Assembly (NCBI GenBank): GCA_964343305.1
Contig: CAYFJO010000077.1
Span: forward strand, 1 to 32,542
Length of the DNA stretch: 32,542 nucleotides
Direction of reading: 5' to 3'
From: CAYFJO01 sp964343305
GTDB lineage: Bacteria > Planctomycetota > Planctomycetia > Pirellulales > Pirellulaceae
The translations under genes were made by a program, and so were the position numbers. The notes beneath the pieces are model-generated. The model saw only the letters and a program-made list of their open reading frames with translations, was not told the origin of the DNA and ran no database searches. Positions 15,919 to 23,080 of this stretch are shown in pieces (positions within the stretch are counted from its first letter, which is position 1; each line of letters begins with the position of its first letter).

Positions 15919-16824
15919 ATGGGTTCCAAAGCACGTCTGTTGCTTGCCGAAGACAGCCAGACCCAGGCGATCCATATTCGCGTATTTCTCCAGGAACGTG
16001 GATTCGAAGTCGAAATGGCGGCCAATGGACGGGAAGCGTTGGAGCGGATCCGCGAGAATCAGCCGGACGTGGTCGTGACGGATTTGGTCATGCCCGAAAT
16101 GAATGGACTCGAATTGGTCGAAGCAATCCAGCAGGAATATCAACGGCTGCCCGTCGTGCTGATCACGGCACGGGGCAGCGAAGAGATCGCGACTCAGGCG
16201 TTGCGCAAGGGTGCGGCAAGTTATGTTCCGAAGAAGATGCTGGAGAGCGACCTGATTCCGACGTTGGAACGTATCTTGGAAGTGCTCCAGGCGGAATTGA
16301 ACAACCATCGCATCAGCGAATATATCGCGACGATGCAGACCGAGTACCAGTTGGAAAGCGACGATTCGCTGGTGCCGCCGTTGATCGCTCGGTTGCAGGA
16401 AGACATGAGACAAATGGGAATCTGTGATGAAAACTCGATCGTCCAAGTTGCTACGGCATTGGACGAGGCCTTGACCAACGCGATCATTCACGGGAACTTG
16501 GAAGTCTCTTCGGAGTTGCGAGCGGTGGATGACGGCAAACCGTATCTTGATTTGATTTGCGAACGCGCGAAACAACCACCTTATGCCGAGCGGCGGGTCT
16601 CGGTTCATGTCAGTGCGACACGCGAAACGATCTGTTTCGCGATCAAGGACCAGGGGCCCGGTTTCAATCCAGACGAGATCCCGGACCCCACGGATCCAGC
16701 GAACCTGGAAAAGGTCAGCGGCCGTGGTTTGTTATTGATTAACGCTTTCATGGACGAAGTGTCGCACAACTTGACGGGCAACGAGATCACAATGGTAAAA
16801 CGGCGAGCCGCCGAAATTGCGTGA
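15919..16824 (+). CDS. Receiver domain fused to an RsbW-like serine kinase/ATPase domain
   Basis: A 301-residue two-domain protein. The N-terminal receiver (about 5-120) has Glu11-Asp12, phospho-acceptor Asp55 (TDLVMPEMNG) and Lys105. The C-terminal GHKL ATPase (about 145-295) is of the RsbW/SpoIIAB anti-sigma type: ALDEALTNAIIHGN with Glu183 and Asn187, DQGPGF at 244-249, and GRGLLLI at 268-274. No PP2C phosphatase or output DNA-binding domain is present. It probably phosphorylates or sequesters the STAS protein encoded just upstream, with activity gated by phosphorylation of the receiver, probably from the hybrid kinase HPt. The ATG at 15919 is preferred over a TTG at 15907, since it begins the receiver normally. 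Confidence 0.9.
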   Translation: MGSKARLLLAEDSQTQAIHIRVFLQERGFEVEMAANGREALERIRENQPDVVVTDLVMPEMNGLELVEAIQQEYQRLPVVLITARGSEEIATQALRKGAASYVPKKMLESDLIPTLERILEVLQAELNNHRISEYIATMQTEYQLESDDSLVPPLIARLQEDMRQMGICDENSIVQVATALDEALTNAIIHGNLEVSSELRAVDDGKPYLDLICERAKQPPYAERRVSVHVSATRETICFAIKDQGPGFNPDEIPDPTDPANLEKVSGRGLLLINAFMDEVSHNLTGNEITMVKRRAAEIA

Positions 16825-16863
16825 AATGTGGTTAAGCAGCGGTGTCGAGAGCGCAGACCCCAA

Positions 16864-16898
16864 TACTCGGTACTCAGTGCTCAGTACCCGCTACTCCC
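16864..16898. repeat. Degenerate 7-bp tandem repeat, five units
   Basis: Five consecutive heptamers: TACTCGG, TACTCAG, TGCTCAG, TACCCGC, TACTCCC. They fill half of the 66 bases between the receiver/RsbW-like gene and the convergent transglutaminase gene, and the last units run over that gene's stop codon (16891-16893). It may be slipped-strand expansion in a 3' region. Confidence 0.6.
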
Positions 16899-18018
16899 GC
16901 ATTTGCTTGTCCAGCGGATGGTTGCCAACACGGATCCACTCGCCCTTTTCGTCTTTGTTCCGTGCCCCAGGTCCAGGATCGGCCGATGCTTGTGGGGCAA
17001 CCGGTTTGATCGACGCGTAATATCGAACCTGCGGCCGCGATCCCTGCCATTGCATCCAGTCGGCCATCAGCCGCAACGGCTTGCGTTTCTCCGGAACAAC
17101 GATGCTGTCGCCTTTCTGCAAGACAAGTTCATGAGCGCCCGTCCAGCCAAACCACGAATACGCCGACGTGTGTGAGGGAATCCAGTGCCCTTCGGCTTCC
17201 GTGTCGTTTAAATAAAACTCCGCCCAGTTGTGGTTCGGCACCCAAACCAATCGCGCCGGGATGCCGCTGACACGACACAAGGCAACAAACACTGCCGCCC
17301 GCTCCTCGCAATCGCCAACGCGGTTCTTTAGCGCTTCGATGACACTCGTGTAAACACCGCGCTTCGCACGAATGTTTTTCCACACCCAGGCATGAAACGC
17401 CTTGGCCCTGTCCCACGGATGCTCGATTTGACCAGCGACTTCCGCGGCGAGATCCTTGACGGCTTTCTGCCGAGTCTGAATCCCCGGGCTATCGTACATG
17501 TATCGCTTGCGAAACTCCTTCGCGAACGCCTGCTCGACAGGAAACTGGTCCTTGGCGTAACCCTGATGTTCCTTGTGCAGAGTCATTTTGTAATGGGCGA
17601 TTGCGCCAACCGATTGGCCTTTGAATAAGGACGGCGCGGCAAGATGCAGTTGGCCGGCCTCGCTGGTCAGTTTGCGAACTTGAGCGCGACAGCCTTGCGT
17701 TTCGATCCGCACGTCGTCAACTCTTTGTTCAGGCAATTCCAAAGGTGCCGCGGTGGTTGCTTGAACCCCAGAAGCATTGCCTTTGCCTTGCAGTTCCACG
17801 CCAATGCTGACTTCGAATTGCCGCGGTTCCAAATAACCGGTTTGATTCTCCGGTGGTTTTTTCCAGATCCATTTTCCGTCGCCCACGACCGGAATCACGC
17901 TATAGGTTGATGCGGGCTGAACAGATTCATGCAGCACGACGGAATCAAACCATCGCGCGGCACCATAAGACGTCGCACCAGCAACAGCGGCCGTGCGAAG
18001 AAAATCGCGTCGATTCAT
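16891..18018 (-). CDS. Tat-exported transglutaminase-like domain protein
   Basis: A 375-residue protein with a twin-arginine leader (RRDFLRTAAVAGA), so it is probably exported folded. The C-terminal half carries a transglutaminase-like (papain-fold) domain with Cys237 in VGDCEERAAVFVALCR and His263 in PNHNWAEFYL. The third catalytic residue, normally Asp in a WxPxD context, reads WIPSHTS, with Ser282-His283 where Asp is expected. The domain may therefore be non-catalytic or use a different residue. The ATG at 18018 is chosen because GGAG lies seven bases upstream and it places the twin arginine at residues 3-4. Bacterial relatives act as peptidases or cross-linkers; the substrate is unknown. 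Confidence 0.85.
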   Translation of the reverse strand: MNRRDFLRTAAVAGATSYGAARWFDSVVLHESVQPASTYSVIPVVGDGKWIWKKPPENQTGYLEPRQFEVSIGVELQGKGNASGVQATTAAPLELPEQRVDDVRIETQGCRAQVRKLTSEAGQLHLAAPSLFKGQSVGAIAHYKMTLHKEHQGYAKDQFPVEQAFAKEFRKRYMYDSPGIQTRQKAVKDLAAEVAGQIEHPWDRAKAFHAWVWKNIRAKRGVYTSVIEALKNRVGDCEERAAVFVALCRVSGIPARLVWVPNHNWAEFYLNDTEAEGHWIPSHTSAYSWFGWTGAHELVLQKGDSIVVPEKRKPLRLMADWMQWQGSRPQVRYYASIKPVAPQASADPGPGARNKDEKGEWIRVGNHPLDKQMRE

Positions 18019-18129
18019 TGCTCTTCTCCATTCCAATCTTGCCCTTCATTAAATTAAAGCAGAAGGACTGGGCAATGGTCAAACGGATTTGCACTTGGAA
18101 CAGCCGCCAGTCTCCACGCGACGATGGAA

Positions 18130-18888
18130 TCAACGCCCGGTTCGCAGGCGGTCGCCCAGCATGTTATCGACGTCGGGGATGTCGTAGATTTTGCTCGCGA
18201 CTTTATCAACCGGATAGTCGAGACGTCGATAAGTCACGGTATTCTCTTTCACGTCGAGGATCACGTAACACGCTCGCGGGTCGTTATCGCGAGGCTGGCC
18301 AACGGAGCCGATGTTGATCATCAATTTGTCGTTGCCCAGTTGATAGGTGAAACCACACTCGTCAGGCGTGATGAACTCGCGCGACAACGTAAACACACCG
18401 GGGATGTGCGTGTGTCCCTGGAAACTGTATTTGTCAACGCGATTGAAAAGAACGTCCATTTTTCGTTGATTGTAGACATCCTCCGGAAACACATATTCAT
18501 TCGTCGGTTCGCGCGGAGAGCCGTGGACAAACAGAAAATCACCCTCCTCGTGGCGTCGGGGCAATTCGCCCAAAAAATCCCAGCGGCGGTTGATCACTTC
18601 CGGATCGTCGCTGCCACTCTCAAGCTGGTCGCGAGTCCAATAGATCGCCTGCAACGCAACAGGGTTGAATTGATCGGGATCGAACAAAGCCGCCTGGTCG
18701 TGATTGCCCAGGATCGTGACCCGGCACTCTTCCATGATGATGTCGAGGCATTCGGCTGGATTGGGCCCATAGCCGACAACATCGCCCAAGCAGAAGATCT
18801 CAGAGATATCCTCGCGACGAATATCTTCCAACACCACGTCAAGCGCGTCGAGATTTCCGTGGATGTCGCTAATGAGGGCCCGCTTCAC
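18130..18888 (-). CDS. Calcineurin-like metallophosphoesterase
   Basis: A 252-residue two-metal phosphoesterase of the YfcE/ApaH-related group, cytoplasmic. All five family motifs are intact: DIHGN (Asp8, His10), GDVVGYG (Asp36), GNHD (Asn62, His63), VHGSP (His122) and GHTH (His159, His161). Likely substrates are phosphodiesters, nucleotides or phosphoproteins; motifs alone do not choose. The ATG is at the expected position just before the first strand (MKRALISDIHGN). It lies 111 bases upstream of the transglutaminase-like gene on the same strand, so a shared transcript is possible but not required. Confidence 0.93.
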   Translation of the reverse strand: MKRALISDIHGNLDALDVVLEDIRREDISEIFCLGDVVGYGPNPAECLDIIMEECRVTILGNHDQAALFDPDQFNPVALQAIYWTRDQLESGSDDPEVINRRWDFLGELPRRHEEGDFLFVHGSPREPTNEYVFPEDVYNQRKMDVLFNRVDKYSFQGHTHIPGVFTLSREFITPDECGFTYQLGNDKLMINIGSVGQPRDNDPRACYVILDVKENTVTYRRLDYPVDKVASKIYDIPDVDNMLGDRLRTGR

Positions 18889-19211
18889 GTTCTGCGATAC
18901 CTTTCTCTGTCGAACGGTGCAAAGTTGCTAGGAACTCAAAAACCCCCAAGTCTACTTATCCATACTAGGAGGTGCAATGTGAATGGCAAGACCGTGCGGG
19001 GTTGCTGTAATCCCGCAAAGTCGAAATGCTAATAGATGAAGTATTTGTCGCTCGGCACCGCTTGTGTCGTCCAACCGATTGTCGTACAGAGGCATGAAAA
19101 CCTCGACCTCACTAGAACTCTTGCTGGAAATAACAGATTTAACGTTGCCGATTATCAACCCTTCGTGGGGAGTGCGACTTGTAACAATTAGTGGGATTGG
19201 AAACCGTTAGA
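18889..19211. other. 323-base intergenic region between divergent genes
   Basis: This stretch separates the metallophosphoesterase (minus) from tsaB (plus) and should hold both promoters. I see no long palindrome, tRNA or riboswitch-like structure. A minus-strand frame of 68 codons (18952-19158) begins with TTG, has no ribosome site and no recognisable protein character, so I do not call it. Confidence 0.5.
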
Positions 19212-19892
19212 GTGATAATCTTGTCATTGGAAACGTCGTCGTTGCATGGCTCCATCGCCGCATACAAAGATGACCAGCTCATCGAGTACGTGAAACTGTC
19301 CGACCAGCAGCGGACCGCTCAGTCATTAGCTCCGGCTGTTGCTCAACTGTTGCGTCACGTCGGCTGGCAACCAACCGACGTCGAGTTAATCGCCGTCACC
19401 ACTGGTCCGGGCTCATTTACCGGCTTGCGGGTCGGAGTGACAATGGCCAAGACTTTCGCTTACGCAACCGGGGCCGAAGTCATTGGTGTGAACACGCTGG
19501 ACGTGATCGCTCACCAAGTGCCCGAACAATATGATGAATTCACTTGCGCGCTCGACGCCCATCGAGGCCAGTTGTTTCGCAAATCGTATCAACGAACAAC
19601 GGACGGCCTCGTTGGCAGCTCTGACACTGAGATCGTCGAAGTTGATGATTTCATTGCCGAATTGCAACCCGGTTTTATCGCGACAGGCCCGATGTTTGCA
19701 AAGCTCGAAAGCCGTCTCAATCCGCAAGTCGAGCTGATCGACAAGAAACTTTGGGAGCCAACGGCGGCCACCGTCGGACAAATCGGTTTCGAGCAATTTC
19801 AACAGCGCGGCCCGGATGATCTGTGGGGACTCGTCCCACAGTATTTCCGCAAAAGCGCTGCCGAAGAAAAGGCAGACGCCTCGACCTCATAA
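19212..19892 (+). CDS. tsaB: tRNA threonylcarbamoyladenosine biosynthesis protein TsaB
   Basis: TsaB is the ASKHA-fold partner of TsaD in the complex that adds the threonylcarbamoyl group to A37 of ANN-decoding tRNAs. The 226-residue product has the family length. It shows IILSLETSS at the N-terminus and the hallmark TTGPGSFTGLRVGV at about 64-77. The GTG at 19212 starts the first strand directly and has GGAAA eight bases upstream; a GTG at 19191 would add seven residues. The 3' end overlaps the convergent hemL stop by six bases (19887-19892). No tsaD, tsaE or rimI is adjacent. Confidence 0.93.
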   Translation: MIILSLETSSLHGSIAAYKDDQLIEYVKLSDQQRTAQSLAPAVAQLLRHVGWQPTDVELIAVTTGPGSFTGLRVGVTMAKTFAYATGAEVIGVNTLDVIAHQVPEQYDEFTCALDAHRGQLFRKSYQRTTDGLVGSSDTEIVEVDDFIAELQPGFIATGPMFAKLESRLNPQVELIDKKLWEPTAATVGQIGFEQFQQRGPDDLWGLVPQYFRKSAAEEKADASTS

Positions 19893-21170
19893 TTCGGCCA
19901 GTGCTTCATTGGCTGCGTCGATTGTTTGCTGAATATCTTCTTCCGTGTGGGCTGCCGAGATGAAGAGCGCCTCGTATTGGCTACATGGCATATATACTCC
20001 GCGATCCATCAATGCCCAAAAGTATTTGGCAAAACAATCCGTGTTGCAACGGCTGGCGGAGTCCCAACTCGTCACCGTCTCGGCATTGAAGAATAGCGTC
20101 ATCATGCTGCCGACGCGTGTGAGTGTGTGTGGCACATCGGCGCTGTTGGCCGCTTCGACCAAACCAGTCGCCAATTTTTCACCCAGCTTGTCGAGCTTCT
20201 CGTAAGGCGAATTGTCACGAAGTTGTCTCAGCGTCGCAATGCCGGCGGCCGTGGCGATTGGATTGCCGCTCAACGTGCCCGCTTGGAAGACTTTTCCGGC
20301 GGGCAACGTGTGGTCCATGATCTCGGCCTTGCCGCTGAACGCTCCGATCGGCATGCCGCCCCCGACGATTTTGCCAAGCGTTGTTAGATCGGGATCGATG
20401 TTGTAAATCGACTGGGCTCCGCCAAAAGCAACACGAAAACCAGTCATCACTTCGTCGAAGATCAACAGCGCACCGTTTTCGCGCGTAACACTTCGGCACG
20501 CGTCGGCGAACTCTTGTGTCGCCGGCACGGTGCCCATATTTCCGACGATCGGTTCGAGAATCACGGCGGCAATTCGCTGGCCATGTTGCGCAAACGCTTC
20601 CTTTAGGCCCTCGGTGTCGTTGTACTCCAGGACCATCGTGTCCTTGCCCGTGCCTTCGGTGACTCCCGGCGAACTTGGCACACCAAGTGTCGCGGCCGAA
20701 CTTCCGGCGGCGACGAGCAGACTGTCGACATGCCCATGATAGTTGCCTGCAAACTTGATGATCACTTCGCGTCCCGTATAACCGCGAGCCAAACGAATGG
20801 CGCTCATCGTGGCTTCGGTGCCGGAACTGACGAGCCGGACTTTTTCGACGGACGGCACGGCTTCGATGATCAACTCGGCCAACTCGTTTTCGCCCGGTGT
20901 TGGTGCGCCGTAGCTTGTGCCGCGATCGATTGCCTCGTACAGCGATTCTTTGACCGCCGGATGACCGTGCCCCAAAATCATCGGCCCCCAACTGCCGATG
21001 TAATCGATGTAACGATTGCTGTCGACGTCGTACAAATACGCACCTTCCGCTCGATCGATCACAATCGGCTCGCCACCGACTCCACCAAATGCTCGCGCCG
21101 CGCTGTTCACTCCGCCCGGCATCAACTCTTTGGCACGACTAAATAGTGATTTGCTTTTCTCTCGGTTCAT
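19887..21170 (-). CDS. hemL: Glutamate-1-semialdehyde 2,1-aminomutase (HemL)
   Basis: HemL isomerises glutamate-1-semialdehyde to 5-aminolevulinate in the C5 route of tetrapyrrole synthesis, a cytoplasmic PLP enzyme. The 427-residue product is of normal length. Motifs: SSGTEATMSAIRLAR at 115-129, NYHGH at 143-147, the cofactor Asp239 in IFDEVMTGFR, and Schiff-base Lys267 in LGKIVGGGMPIGA. The ATG at 21170 is preceded by AAGGAG at five bases spacing, one of the best ribosome sites in the window. A palindrome (21184-21236) lies two bases upstream of that site. hemB, whose product uses the HemL product, is two genes upstream on the same strand. Confidence 0.97.
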   Translation of the reverse strand: MNREKSKSLFSRAKELMPGGVNSAARAFGGVGGEPIVIDRAEGAYLYDVDSNRYIDYIGSWGPMILGHGHPAVKESLYEAIDRGTSYGAPTPGENELAELIIEAVPSVEKVRLVSSGTEATMSAIRLARGYTGREVIIKFAGNYHGHVDSLLVAAGSSAATLGVPSSPGVTEGTGKDTMVLEYNDTEGLKEAFAQHGQRIAAVILEPIVGNMGTVPATQEFADACRSVTRENGALLIFDEVMTGFRVAFGGAQSIYNIDPDLTTLGKIVGGGMPIGAFSGKAEIMDHTLPAGKVFQAGTLSGNPIATAAGIATLRQLRDNSPYEKLDKLGEKLATGLVEAANSADVPHTLTRVGSMMTLFFNAETVTSWDSASRCNTDCFAKYFWALMDRGVYMPCSQYEALFISAAHTEEDIQQTIDAANEALAEL

Positions 21171-21183
21171 CGTTGCTCCTTAC

Positions 21184-21236
21184 GTGGTGTAGGTTTCCGC
21201 CTGCCATCCACAATGCAGGCTGGAAACCTGCGCCAC
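21184..21236. repeat. Imperfect palindrome abutting the hemL ribosome site
   Basis: The left arm (21184-21204) and right arm (21215-21236) pair with two mismatches and one bulged base; the shared core is AGGTTTCC/GGAAACCT. The loop is ten bases. On the minus strand it lies between the ATPase stop and the hemL Shine-Dalgarno (21181-21176). It could fold in the mRNA and modulate hemL translation, or be a dispersed repeat. Confidence 0.8.
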
Positions 21237-21238
21237 GG

Positions 21239-22003
21239 TCAATCGTCGGACATCAAATCGTCCAACATCTTTTCGGTCCGCGTCATAAACGCCTTGGTCA
21301 CTTTGTAATGGTCCGTGTCTTCGTAATCAACTTCCTCAATGCCGGTTTCCGTGAAACACAGGATTTTAGCGTTCGGATACGCCATGATGATCGGCGAGTG
21401 CGTGGCGATGATCAGTTGCGAATTGCGTTGCACCAGATCGTGCAGTCCCGCGAGGAACGTCAATTGCCGACTGGGTGACAACGCCGACTCAGGTTCGTCC
21501 AGCAAATACAAACCGTTGCCGCCGAATCGCTGGGCGAACAAGGTCAGGAACGCCTCGCCGTGCGATTGCTCGTGATACGACGTAGTTCCATACGGGCTGC
21601 GCGGGTCGGTTGTCAGCCCAAGTTGGTCGATCATTGTCGCAACGTTATAGAAACTCTCGGCACGCAAGAAGAAGCTGTCGTGGCGAGCCTTTCGCGCGCC
21701 GCGGACGGGTGTGAGAATTCTATACAAATCCGAGTGTGATTCGCGGGTCGAGAAATTGAAGTTGCGTGTCCCACCTTCGGCGTTGAAACCGTCGGCCACG
21801 GCGATTGCTTCGAGCAACGTTGATTTACCAGTACCATTCTCGCCGATAAAGAACGTCACCTTCGGATGCAACGGCAACACACCGAGGTTCTTGATCGCCG
21901 GAATGCAGTACGGATAGATGTCGAACGACGGCACAAAGTCGCGCCGCAACGCGATGCTTTTCAAAAACGGATCGTCGTCCTGGTGGCTTATTCGTTTAGC
22001 CAA
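21239..22003 (-). CDS. AAA-type ATPase of the COG3910 predicted-ATPase family
   Basis: A 254-residue stand-alone P-loop ATPase of the SMC/ABC-like branch. Motifs: Walker A GENGTGKS at 54-61, a signature-like SHGE at 147-150, Walker B LYLLDEPES at 165-173 with catalytic Glu170, and the switch His202 in ATHSP. No membrane or DNA-binding domain is attached. The start is probably the TTG at 22003 inside the 3' end of hemB (16-base overlap), with GGA nine bases upstream; the frame is open further back but antiparallel to conserved hemB sequence. Its position between hemB and hemL may be only operonic convenience. Function unknown. Confidence 0.85.
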   Translation of the reverse strand: MAKRISHQDDDPFLKSIALRRDFVPSFDIYPYCIPAIKNLGVLPLHPKVTFFIGENGTGKSTLLEAIAVADGFNAEGGTRNFNFSTRESHSDLYRILTPVRGARKARHDSFFLRAESFYNVATMIDQLGLTTDPRSPYGTTSYHEQSHGEAFLTLFAQRFGGNGLYLLDEPESALSPSRQLTFLAGLHDLVQRNSQLIIATHSPIIMAYPNAKILCFTETGIEEVDYEDTDHYKVTKAFMTRTEKMLDDLMSDD

Positions 22004-22986
22004 CGAACTACATCCTTTGCCCAGTACGTGAGGATGATGCTCGCTCCGGCCCGCGTGATCGCCGTGAGCGACTCGAGGGCCATTGCCCGTTCGTCGATCC
22101 AACCTTTTTCGGCGGCCGCTTTGACCATGCTGTACTCGCCCGACACGTTGTAAGCCGCCAGCGGCACGCCCGGATGTTTTTCATGAACCATGCGAATGAT
22201 GTCGAGGTAGGCCAGCGCCGGTTTGACCATCACCATGTCCGCCCCTTCTGCGAGATCCAATTCGACTTCGCACATCGCTTGTCCCGCCGAAGATGCTGGG
22301 TCCATTTGATACGCCCGTCGGTCACCAAACTGCGGAGCACTTTCGGCGGCGTCGCGAAATGGCCCGTAAAACGAGCTGGCGTACTTCGCCGCGTAACTCA
22401 TGATCGGCAAATGCAAGAATCCGCCCTCATCGAGGGAACGGCGAATCGCGCCGATCATCCCATCCATCATGCCGCTCGGTGCGATTAGATCAGAACCAGC
22501 CTTCGCGTGACTCAGCGCCTGGCGTCCAAGCATTTCCAGCGTTGCATCGTTGTCGACATCCATTCGACCTGTCTTGTTGTTGATCACGCCGCAATGCCCG
22601 TGATCGGTGTATTCACAAAAACAAACATCCGTCACAACGAGCAAATCCGGCGCGGCCTCTTTCGCCGCCCGCGTCGCCTGTTGAATGATTCCTTCGTCGT
22701 TAAACGAATCCGTGCCTGTCGCGTCCTTTTCACTCGGGATACCAAACAAAATCACACCGCCGATACCCATGTCTTCGATCTGCCGAATTTCGTCTCCCAG
22801 CAAATCAACCGTGATCTGCTCATGCGGCGGCATCGAACCAATCGGCTGGCGAGTGTTTGTACCTGTGCGAACAAAAAGCGGCAAAATCAACTTCAACGGC
22901 GACAAATGCGTCTCGCGAACCAGGTCGCGAACCGCTGGGTTATAGCGCAGACGCCGCATACGAGTTGTCGGAAAATCAGCCATCAT
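21988..22986 (-). CDS. hemB: Delta-aminolevulinic acid dehydratase (HemB)
   Basis: HemB condenses two 5-aminolevulinate molecules to porphobilinogen. From the ATG at 22986 the product is 332 residues, the family size. Catalytic lysines are Lys201 (SYAAKYASSFYGPFR) and Lys255 (MVKPALAYLD). The zinc site cysteines are present in DVCFCEYTDHGHCG (Cys122, Cys124, Cys132), so this is a zinc-type enzyme rather than the Mg-only Asp type. An ATG three bases inside is an alternative, and the longer open frame to 23172 is not protein-like. It probably heads the hemB-ATPase-hemL unit and is divergent from the MmgE/PrpD gene with 94 bases between. Confidence 0.96.
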   Translation of the reverse strand: MMADFPTTRMRRLRYNPAVRDLVRETHLSPLKLILPLFVRTGTNTRQPIGSMPPHEQITVDLLGDEIRQIEDMGIGGVILFGIPSEKDATGTDSFNDEGIIQQATRAAKEAAPDLLVVTDVCFCEYTDHGHCGVINNKTGRMDVDNDATLEMLGRQALSHAKAGSDLIAPSGMMDGMIGAIRRSLDEGGFLHLPIMSYAAKYASSFYGPFRDAAESAPQFGDRRAYQMDPASSAGQAMCEVELDLAEGADMVMVKPALAYLDIIRMVHEKHPGVPLAAYNVSGEYSMVKAAAEKGWIDERAMALESLTAITRAGASIILTYWAKDVVRWLNE

Positions 22987-23080
22987 TGCATTAGAATCAA
23001 AAACCCGGCATCGGAATAGATGCAAGCGAGTGTTATCCTTGTCGAAACACAAACACCTCAGAATAATCGTCTCAGAGATC

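Noticed and set aside
18124..19032. 302-codon plus-strand open frame opposite the metallophosphoesterase
   Set aside because: It is antisense to a gene with all five catalytic motifs, and its translation has no recognisable domain; a codon-bias shadow.
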